From CAVRUD01 sp963849635 (GTDB lineage Bacteria > Chloroflexota > Chloroflexia > Thermomicrobiales > UBA6265): a stretch of 41,457 bases of DNA. Within the stretch, counting starts at the first letter, position 1, and each line of letters starts with the position of its first letter. Of the stretch, positions 35,540-41,457 are shown piece after piece. The notes beneath the pieces were generated by a model. The model was given only the letters and a program-made list of their open reading frames with translations. It did no database searches and was not told the origin of the DNA. The DNA lies in assembly GCA_963849635.1 (NCBI GenBank), contig CAWKIA010000012.1, forward strand, positions 1 to 41,457, in the 5' to 3' direction. A program made the position numbers and the translations under genes.

Positions 35540-36163
35540 TTACCCCTCGTGCTCCTGCTCGGTCTCAACCACCGGCATCATGATGTGCTCGTAGGGGGTT
35601 CCGGCCCACATGACCCACGGCAAGCCAGAGAGGTGATCGGTCGTGAAGGCGGTCTGGTCGATCTCCCCCGGCACAATGAACATGACGTGCGGGGGTGTGG
35701 CCATCCACTCGTCGCCGGCTGCCGGTTCGGTGGCAAACGGATCAGTGTTGCTGGCATCGCTACCGCCCTGAAGCATGTAGGACAGCCCCAGCACCGTGGT
35801 GTTCGGCTCCTCGCCGTTGACGAACGCATACGACCAATCCAGCCACGTCTCGTCGTAGCACCACGGATCCGGACCCGGGGTCCCGAGGGCGTCAGGGGAG
35901 CAGTACCAGCCGTTGGTGCCCTCTCGGAGCACGACGAATTTCCCGTCTGCATCCAGTTCGTTATCGAGAATGGTTGCGTCTTCGGCAATGGACGGCGGGG
36001 CTGCGCTCATCGCGTTCTCGATCTTCGCGGCTGCATCCTGACCGGCGTCTGGTGACGCGGCATCCTGACCGGCGAGCGGAGCAGACCGGGCGAGACCGAA
36101 CGCAAAGGTGCTTGCGGCCAATACCAGGAGCAAAGCCGCGTTCAGCGTTCTCTTTGGCAGCAT
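35540..36163 (-). CDS. secreted protein of unknown function
   Basis: A 207-residue exported protein from ATG 36163 behind AAAGGGA. The signal peptide MLPKRTLNAALLLVLAASTF ends near GLARSAPLAGQDAAS. The mature domain (WYCSPDALGTPGPDPWCYDE, LDWSYAFVNGEEPNTTVLGL, then MATPPHVMFIVPGEIDQTAF) has two Cys that may form a disulphide. I recall similar exported proteins of unknown function in soil bacteria, but assign no activity. Confidence 0.82.
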   Translation of the reverse strand: MLPKRTLNAALLLVLAASTFAFGLARSAPLAGQDAASPDAGQDAAAKIENAMSAAPPSIAEDATILDNELDADGKFVVLREGTNGWYCSPDALGTPGPDPWCYDETWLDWSYAFVNGEEPNTTVLGLSYMLQGGSDASNTDPFATEPAAGDEWMATPPHVMFIVPGEIDQTAFTTDHLSGLPWVMWAGTPYEHIMMPVVETEQEHEG

Positions 36164-36448
36164 CGTGGTATTCCCTTTCACATATGGATCGTCTGTTTGG
36201 CCAGGGACACGGGCGTCCCCATGCCTGAACGGAGCATCTGCGCTCGGTCCCGCCCCCGTTTGGCACCCGCCAGGCCGCATGAAATCGGAGTCCGGTGGTA
36301 CCGACTCAAGGGGTGCGCACTGCGACCGAGCGGTCCACGCCCCAACGGCCGAACCACCCGTAACCGGACGCGTGGGCCGCGCTGAACCGTTCACCACCCC
36401 CGACGCCGCACGCATGGGCCGGAGTTCGCACGCGCGCTTACGTGAGCT

Positions 36449-36784
36449 TCACGGCCGCCAGTCGCCCAGAAACTCCGGCAACTCGTCGCCCAACTCGCGC
36501 AGGTCGACGCCGGTGAAGTCCCGGAACCGCTCGGCGAACCACCGGTCGAACGGAATCCCCTCGGGATCAAGCCACGCGGAGACGGGGGAGAACGTCCCCT
36601 CGCCGGTCACGATCATGAGGTCGCCCTCCGGCGCGGTCTGCAGGAAGTAACGCTCTTGGGTCACGCCCTGGCGACGCTGCAGGTCGTCCCAGTCGGCCTT
36701 GCGCGATCCCAGCACCTCGCGAACGAATTGCCGGACCGCGGTTGCCTTGCCGGGCAGCACGGGCAGCGCGAATGCGTACGCCAT
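36449..36784 (-). CDS. small dimeric alpha/beta-barrel-like protein
   Basis: A 111-residue protein from ATG 36784 behind AAAGGAA. It reads MAYAFALPVLPGKATAVRQF, then YFLQTAPEGDLMIVTGEGTF and WFAERFRDFTGVDLREL. The strand-helix-strand order, PGK near the start and a C-terminal helix suit the ABM/DUF6176-like ferredoxin-fold group. It has no leader or catalytic motif. Confidence 0.78.
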   Translation of the reverse strand: MAYAFALPVLPGKATAVRQFVREVLGSRKADWDDLQRRQGVTQERYFLQTAPEGDLMIVTGEGTFSPVSAWLDPEGIPFDRWFAERFRDFTGVDLRELGDELPEFLGDWRP

Positions 36785-36838
36785 TCTCGATTCCTTTCGG
36801 CTCGCGCGCCGACCACGTTAGCCGGCGGGTGGGGACCG

Positions 36839-37357
36839 CTAGGTGGTCGGCGTCGCGGCCGGTTTTGCCCGGCCGACGCTCAACCGCGTTGCCGTGCCGT
36901 CGAAGGTAAAGGCATCCACAAGGGCACCGTCTTGCGTCCGGATCTCGACCGGCCCGGTCGCGGTCAGCGTGTCGCCGGACGCGTCGACCTCCAGCGTCAG
37001 CCACAGCGTGACTGTCCCCGGTACGAACGCCTCGGGCTGGTTCGGATCGAGGCCGCCCTCGGTGTCCTGGAAGACGATGATCAGCTCGGCCATGCGCTCC
37101 CCGGAGGCATCCCACGACCCTATTCCGGCCCCGATGTACGTCGTCTCCTCGACGTAGGTGCCGTCGGCGCCGAAGACGGCGTAAGAGTCGTCGAACGGGT
37201 CATCGGCGATGTTTTCCCACCACCACGCCCCGACCAGTGGGTGATAGGACGCGGAAGCCGCCCCATCCTGCGCGGCGGCATCGGGCAAGAGGCCGCGGCC
37301 GACCAGGACGGCGAGCGCGAGGACAACGACCGAAACGAGGGTGACAGGGCGGGACAT
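36839..37357 (-). CDS. exported lipocalin-like protein
   Basis: A 172-residue protein from ATG 37357 behind GGAGGGAG. The signal VTLVSVVVLALAVLVGRGLL ends at DAAAQDG. The mature domain (HPLVGAWWWENIADDPFDDS, then VFGADGTYVEE, VTLWLTLEVDASGDTLTATG) is lipocalin-like and parallels the Tat-exported protein at 19851-20404. Both end in a short Thr/Pro tail. The ligand is unknown. Confidence 0.82.
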   Translation of the reverse strand: MSRPVTLVSVVVLALAVLVGRGLLPDAAAQDGAASASYHPLVGAWWWENIADDPFDDSYAVFGADGTYVEETTYIGAGIGSWDASGERMAELIIVFQDTEGGLDPNQPEAFVPGTVTLWLTLEVDASGDTLTATGPVEIRTQDGALVDAFTFDGTATRLSVGRAKPAATPTT

Positions 37358-37514
37358 GGCGGACTCCCTCCGGGTTGCCGCGTTGGTCGCTGGTGGCAAC
37401 CTGTTCGCGGGCCGTGGCGCGCGATCTGCGCGCACGGGACCACGATGCGGTCGCGTGCGCCCAAGCGCGCGTGTCACCTGACACGTTTCGCGGAGGCGCC
37501 TGGTCCGAAACCGC

Positions 37515-39926
37515 CTATGACACCGGGGGTGACGGCCGGCGGGGGGCGACGAGGCCGGCGCGGTGCGCGCGATCGGCCGCCTCGGTCCGTGACCGCGCCC
37601 CCAGCTTGCCCAGGATGGTGCTGACGTGGTTGCGCACCGTCCCGCGGCCGATGCAAAGGGCCGCGGCGATCTCCGGGTTCGAGTGCCCGGCGACCAGGAG
37701 CTGGAGAACCTCCTGCTCGCGGGTGGTCAGACCCGACGGATCGGCGGCCAGGGTGTCGGACCGGGCGTTATCCGCAAGCACCGCCGCAGCACTGATGACG
37801 TCGGCCGTCGTGTCTTCAAGCGTCAACCGGCTTCCCGCGTGCCGGGCCTGCCGAAAGCGCTCGTCCCCCAGTGCGCGGCGGGCCTGCGCCGCGGCGGCAT
37901 CCCGCAGCGCGCGGACCTCCGCCCCGAACGCGAAGGCCGCCCGTTCGCCGAGGGCCTCCGCCGCGCCGAGCCAGCGCGCCGCGGACTCCGCGCGCCCGGC
38001 GTCGGCTGCGATCGCGGCGAGCCCGATCGAGCCCCGGACAATCTGGCCGGGGCTGGCGATCTCGCGGCCCAGCGCGATGCTGCGCGCAAATTGCCGTGCC
38101 GCCTCCGCTCGGTCCCCCAGCGCGTGACGCACCAGCCCGAGGGCAAAGGCGGCGTTCGCCTCCCCCCACCGGTCGGCCCCCGAGGAGAACAACCCGACGG
38201 CCTCCTCGAGATACGCGGAGGCTGCCCGCTGGTCCCCGGAGCGGTGGGCACGATATCCCAGCCCGATCGTCGCGTAGCCGAGCCAGCCGCGGTCGCCGAG
38301 CTGTTGGGCAAGGGCGTGGGCCGCCGTCACGTGGACGCCGCCGCGCTCCGCGTCACCGAGGGCGTGCGTCACGCCGGCGAGGAGGATGTGGGCGCGGAGC
38401 CGGTCCAGCGCCTCCCCGTGCGCCGATGCCAGTGCCAGACTCTCCTCCGCCAGGGCGAGTGCGGCCACTTGGTCGCCTTGGCTGTCGGCGAGCCCGCTCG
38501 CCCCGTACAGGGCGGCCGCTCGCAGCCCGGGCGACCCGCCCGGCAGCGACAACGCGCGCTCCAGCCAGGCCCGGCCCTCGGTGGCGTCGCCCCGGAGCCA
38601 CCAGTACTCGGCCAGCGCGCCGGTCAGACGGAGCGCGAATCCGGCGTCGCCGTCGTCGATCGCCCACGCGAGGGCAGCCCGGATGTTGCCGCGCTCCCGG
38701 TCAAGCCGGACGAGCGCCGGAAGGTCGTCTGGTGCTGGCGCGCGCGGCGGCCAGGCCGCCTCGACGAGGTCCAATACCCATGCCGAGTGGCGCCGGCGCA
38801 CTTCTGGCGCCTCACCAGCTGCGGCCAGACACTCGAGACCGAATTCCCGGATGGTCTCCAGCATCCCGAAACGCGGCTCCGCGGAATCGCCGCTCGCGTG
38901 CCCGATCAGGCTAGCATCGACGAGTGTCGATAGCCCGTCGAGCAGGTAATCGCGGTCGGCGGTTTCCGCAACCACGGCTGTGGCAGCGCCGAGGGCAAAC
39001 CCACCCGCAAAGACGGCCAGGTGGGCAAAGAGTCGCTTCTCCGCTGGGGACAGCAGGTCGTGACTCCAGGAGATTGCCTCTCTCAGCGTGCGCAGGCGCG
39101 CCGGTTGATCACGTGGCCCACCGGTGAGCAGGCTGAGACGGCGGTCGAGCCGCGCCAGCAGTGCCTCAGGAGGCAACACCCGTACCCGCGCGGCGGCAAG
39201 CTCCAAGGCAAGCGGTAAGCCGTCGAGCTGGCGGCAGATTCCGGCAACGGTCGCGGCGTTGGCGTCCGTGAGGACGAACTCCGGGCGCGCCTCTGCCGCC
39301 CTCGTCACGAACAGCCGCACCGCCTCCGATCCCGCCAGGGACGCGGCCGACGGGATGGCGTCCGCCGGCGGCACGGCGAGCGGGGGCACCGGGTACGGGT
39401 GCTCGCCGGACACGCGGAGGATCACGCGGCTCGTCGCCAAGATCGTGCTCCCGGGCACGGCGGCGAGGATGGCGGGCAGCACGGGTGCGGCCACTTCGAG
39501 GTGTTCGACGTTATCGACCACCAGCAGAAGGGGGCGTCCCCGCAGAAGAGCGCCGAGTCTTCCCGGAAGGTCGCGCGGGGTGGCGTCCCGGATTCCGAAT
39601 GCGTCGCCGACGGCAGCGGGGACGACGGCCGGGTCGACGACGGAAGCGAGGGGCACGAACACCACCGGGTCGAAGGGGCTGCCTGCGATGTCGGCCGCGA
39701 CGCGCAGCGCGAGGCGAGTCTTGCCCACGCCCCCGGGACCTGTCAGGGTGACGAGGCGGACGTCGGGGCGCGCCAGGAGGTCGGCGAGATCCGCAACCTC
39801 GCGCTCCCGCCCGACGAAGCTCGTGAGCGGCAGCGGCGGGCAGGCGACGCCCGCGTCCCGGGCAGGGCGGACGGTCAGGGACGCCGATCTGCTGGATGCG
39901 TGCTCGACAAGCGCCGGTTTGGTCAT
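37515..39926 (-). CDS. LuxR-family NB-ARC ATPase regulator
   Basis: An 803-residue transcription regulator from ATG 39926 behind CAGGAG. Domains in order: FVGREREVADLADLLA, Walker A GPGGVGKT at 63-70, LLLVVDNVEHLEVAAPVL (Walker B) and LATSRVILRVSG (sensor 1) form the NB-ARC ATPase. A winged-helix region (LLSPAEKRLFAHLAVFAGGF) follows, then about 350 residues of TPR-like helices. The C-terminus is a LuxR helix-turn-helix (LTTREQEVLQLLVAGHSNPE, then TVRNHVSTILGKLGARSRTE). This is the MalT/LAL-like plan: ligand and ATP drive oligomerisation and promoter activation. It may control the exported proteins downstream on the same strand. Confidence 0.92.
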   Translation of the reverse strand: MTKPALVEHASSRSASLTVRPARDAGVACPPLPLTSFVGREREVADLADLLARPDVRLVTLTGPGGVGKTRLALRVAADIAGSPFDPVVFVPLASVVDPAVVPAAVGDAFGIRDATPRDLPGRLGALLRGRPLLLVVDNVEHLEVAAPVLPAILAAVPGSTILATSRVILRVSGEHPYPVPPLAVPPADAIPSAASLAGSEAVRLFVTRAAEARPEFVLTDANAATVAGICRQLDGLPLALELAAARVRVLPPEALLARLDRRLSLLTGGPRDQPARLRTLREAISWSHDLLSPAEKRLFAHLAVFAGGFALGAATAVVAETADRDYLLDGLSTLVDASLIGHASGDSAEPRFGMLETIREFGLECLAAAGEAPEVRRRHSAWVLDLVEAAWPPRAPAPDDLPALVRLDRERGNIRAALAWAIDDGDAGFALRLTGALAEYWWLRGDATEGRAWLERALSLPGGSPGLRAAALYGASGLADSQGDQVAALALAEESLALASAHGEALDRLRAHILLAGVTHALGDAERGGVHVTAAHALAQQLGDRGWLGYATIGLGYRAHRSGDQRAASAYLEEAVGLFSSGADRWGEANAAFALGLVRHALGDRAEAARQFARSIALGREIASPGQIVRGSIGLAAIAADAGRAESAARWLGAAEALGERAAFAFGAEVRALRDAAAAQARRALGDERFRQARHAGSRLTLEDTTADVISAAAVLADNARSDTLAADPSGLTTREQEVLQLLVAGHSNPEIAAALCIGRGTVRNHVSTILGKLGARSRTEAADRAHRAGLVAPRRPSPPVS

Positions 39927-40010
39927 GGCTGCTCCTGCGCGGGCGTGGCGTCGGGGCATCATGCGCGGCGGGCGGCGGCCCGTCAACGTCCGGAAGAACC
40001 GAGTCAGATC

Positions 40011-40042
40011 CATCGCTAAAACGAGCCGGGGTGTTGAAGAAG
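40011..40042. repeat. divergent 32-bp repeat of the GTCKC family
   Basis: Reads ATCGCTAAAACGAGC, then CGGGGTGTTGAAGAAG. It is the most degenerate copy, recognised through the GTGTTGAA half and spacing. It abuts the start of a truncated gene. Confidence 0.45.
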
Positions 40043-40288
40043 AGGCGTTCACTGCCGCCGCTATCCGTTGCCGACCTGATCGGCGGGTTCGCGTTTGCCG
40101 GGCGGTGGGTCTTGACGGACACGGGCGGCCTCGCGCTGGACCGCCCCATCACCAAATCGCCCGGCGTGTACGCCCTCGCCGTGGACGGGGCCGCCGTGCA
40201 CGATCGGCATCGTGCCGAACTCGCAGCCATCCGAGTCGACCAAATCCTCCGCTACGTGATGGACGCCGAACGGCGACCCGGCGAGTAA
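40031..40288 (+). pseudogene. fragment resembling a GIY-YIG-type protein
   Basis: An 85-residue frame entered from inside the repeat at 40011: LIGGFAFAGRWVLTDTGGLA, then KSPGVYALAVDG. PGVYALAVDG resembles the first strand of GIY-YIG nucleases, but the second YIG/YVG strand is absent and the frame ends AAIRVDQILRYVMDAERRPGE. Its 5' end starts in repeat DNA, so it is likely a truncated gene. Confidence 0.35.
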
Positions 40289-40289
40289 G

Positions 40290-40511
40290 TTACTTCCCTG
40301 GTTTGCCCTCGTGCCGGATGCGGTCGAGTGCGGCAACGGTCTCCTCCCGGTCCAGATCGCTCCGGGACCCAATCGCGGCGAGCGCCTCCTCAAGCGCCAG
40401 GTCGGACGCGGACTCGTCGGCTCCCCCTGCGGCGAAGAAGTCCGTCCCCTCCCGCCCGTTCTCGGTGGCGCGGACGCCCACGAGCGCCTGAGTGGGAGCA
40501 ATCGTAAGCAC
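40290..40511 (-). CDS. possible small antitoxin-like protein
   Basis: A 73-residue frame from GTG 40511, with no clear ribosome site. The C-terminal SDLALEEALAAIGSRSDLD then VAALDRIRHEGKPGK resembles the tails of small VapB-like antitoxins (ALDRIRHESKPTPP), which I recall only from memory. No PIN toxin follows. It may be a remnant. Confidence 0.3.
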   Translation of the reverse strand: MLTIAPTQALVGVRATENGREGTDFFAAGGADESASDLALEEALAAIGSRSDLDREETVAALDRIRHEGKPGK

Positions 40512-40567
40512 GGGGGCTGGATTTGGATGTGCGTCGTATTCGGCGGCCAGAGCATAGGAAGGGACTG

Positions 40568-40709
40568 GCCAATCTCAAAACTGATCAGGTCGACCAAGTA
40601 AGAGAAATCTGAAATCGGACCGGTCAATTGAGACGGGGTAGTGAGCGTAGATGCCATCCGAAAGGATGACTCGCCGGCCCGTCGCAGAAACGGCCCTTGC
40701 TGTCGCTAA
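40568..40709. repeat. dispersed structured repeat, copy 3 (full length)
   Basis: Collinear with 17188-17328, with one small indel near the middle. It shares GCCAATCTCA, CAAGTAAG, TTGAGACGGGG, the CATCC-GAAA-GGATG hairpin, CTCGCCGGC and GTCGCAGAAACGG. The palindrome's right arm is degenerate here. Confidence 0.72.
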
Positions 40710-40878
40710 AGTGGTCCGGTCAGGGGATAACCAGAGATCGCCAGCACACCTCGCCACCATCAGTGCGGCCGATCTGAACGCTCGATGGGTCGTTGCGCGT
40801 ACCATCTGCGACCAGGGCGCCGTTTTCGCGGGGTTGCGATCACGATGGCGGTCGAGCGAGCGAAAGGAGTCTGATGCC

Positions 40879-41256
40879 ATGGCCGTCGGGAAGCTGCGAA
40901 GGATGGTCGTCGACGTCAACGACCTCGCGACCGGCGAGGCGTTTTGGTCCGCAGTCACCGGCCTGGAGGTGCAGTTTTCCGCGTGGCAGGGTCAGTTCTC
41001 CGGCCTCGGCGAGAAGGAAGCCGGGTCGATCCTCCTGCAGCTCGTTCCGGAAAGGAAGACGGATCTGAAGAACCGGGCGCACATCGACCTGACCGTCGAC
41101 GACGTTTCGCGCGCGGTGGAGGAGGTGATCGCGCTCGGCGGCAGCGTCATCCGCACGCCGGGATTCTTTCCCGACGACGACCCAGGGCTCGAATGGGCGG
41201 TCGTGGCCGATCCGTTCGGCAACGAGTTCTGCGTGATCCGCGATATCGCCGACTGA
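40879..41256 (+). CDS. VOC family (glyoxalase fold) protein
   Basis: A 125-residue single-domain VOC protein from ATG 40879, ten bases after AAGGAG. MVVDVNDLATGEAFWSAVTG, QFSGLGEKEAGSILLQLVPE, AHIDLTVDDVSRAVEEVIAL and the closing VVADPFGNEFCVIRD are the betaalphabetabetabeta repeats and DPDGN-like end of the family. His in RAHIDLTV and Glu in NEFCVI are metal-ligand positions. Reactions in the family range from lactoylglutathione lyase to dioxygenases and antibiotic binding; none is decided here. Confidence 0.9.
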   Translation: MAVGKLRRMVVDVNDLATGEAFWSAVTGLEVQFSAWQGQFSGLGEKEAGSILLQLVPERKTDLKNRAHIDLTVDDVSRAVEEVIALGGSVIRTPGFFPDDDPGLEWAVVADPFGNEFCVIRDIAD

Positions 41257-41312
41257 CGCGTTGGCGCTCCCACAGGACGGGCACGGGGAGGGGGCATCCC
41301 CGCCGGCGGGAT

Positions 41313-41337
41313 GGCCTTTGCCCGCCGGGCAAAGGCC
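41313..41337 (+). terminator. hairpin after the VOC gene
   Basis: An 11-bp stem (GGCCTTTGCCC with GGGCAAAGGCC) and a three-base loop, about 56 bases beyond the stop. No T-run. A frame open to the window edge (from ATG 41311) overlaps it, and I do not support that as a gene. Confidence 0.5.
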
Positions 41338-41457
41338 GTCACGATCGGGTCGATCAAGCGGGAGTTCGAGGGGATCATCATCGACCCACGTGACACAACG
41401 GAGAGGCCTCACCGCCTGCTCCGTTGGCTGTGTCCTTCCCCCCGAGACCGCGGCGAT

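Noticed and set aside
40290..40511. VapBC toxin-antitoxin system
   Set aside because: Only an antitoxin-like tail is seen. No PIN-domain toxin follows, and the ribosome site is missing.
17188..40709. Integron attC sites
   Set aside because: The repeats lack paired RYYYAAC/GTTRRRY boxes and no integron integrase is present, only a truncated recombinase. The cassette-like spacing alone is not enough.
1..41457. tRNA or rRNA genes
   Set aside because: I saw no cloverleaf with TTCGA-type T-loop and acceptor pairing, and no rRNA-conserved stretch.

Overview
The window is high-GC, densely coded bacterial chromosome. Twin-arginine leaders of the SRRTALAGLG type, secreted proteins with long Thr/Pro linkers, many orphan extracytoplasmic proteins and SARP/LuxR-like NB-ARC regulators point to Chloroflexota, most likely a Thermomicrobia/Sphaerobacter relative. 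That assignment is inferred from protein style; the window holds no rRNA or other phylogenetic marker.

Layout. (1) 0.1-4.9 kb, minus strand: a compact run of class III aminotransferase, a small conserved protein, a HEPN protein, an M24 creatinase/prolidase-fold hydrolase and an MFS carrier. Spacing is close or overlapping, which fits one amine or amino-acid utilisation operon with a two-gene HEPN module inside it. (2) 5-12 kb: secreted or surface proteins (a DUF1036 protein, a 26-cysteine Tat-type protein, a Thr/Pro-stalk protein), a serine hydrolase of the beta-lactamase fold, and an unknown CxxC protein behind a perfect SOS-box-like palindrome. An array of four small hairpins with different stems lies at 12.04-12.13 kb. 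(3) 12-17 kb: small hypothetical genes, a GT4 glycosyltransferase, an XRE regulator with a palindromic operator candidate, a cold-shock protein and a receiver-like protein lacking the phospho-acceptor Asp, closed by a strong terminator. (4) 17.2-40.7 kb: an accessory half. It holds Tat-exported hydrolases and lipocalin-like proteins, a regulator gene split by an ISKra4-type element, a decayed IS1182-type element, a SnoaL-like protein, a methyltransferase, a Baeyer-Villiger monooxygenase, a truncated tyrosine recombinase, a lipocalin/3-hydroxyacyl-CoA dehydrogenase pair and a LuxR-type NB-ARC regulator. (5) 40.9 kb: a VOC protein.

The accessory half is punctuated by short non-coding repeats that I did not find in the first 17 kb. 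Six 26-bp imperfect palindromes and five 32-bp relatives share an arm close to GTCKCRVAAACGG. Three copies of a longer 90-140 bp repeat carry a conserved GAAA-loop hairpin. Many intervals between repeats hold one or two unrelated genes, giving a cassette-like picture. This is the best candidate for something undescribed.

Caution: at least seven otherwise normal genes (MFS, M24, a secreted protein, esterase, lipocalin-like protein, methyltransferase, monooxygenase) are broken by single- or two-base indels, several in homopolymer runs. These may be assembly errors. The two transposases and the ISKra4-split regulator look like real decay.
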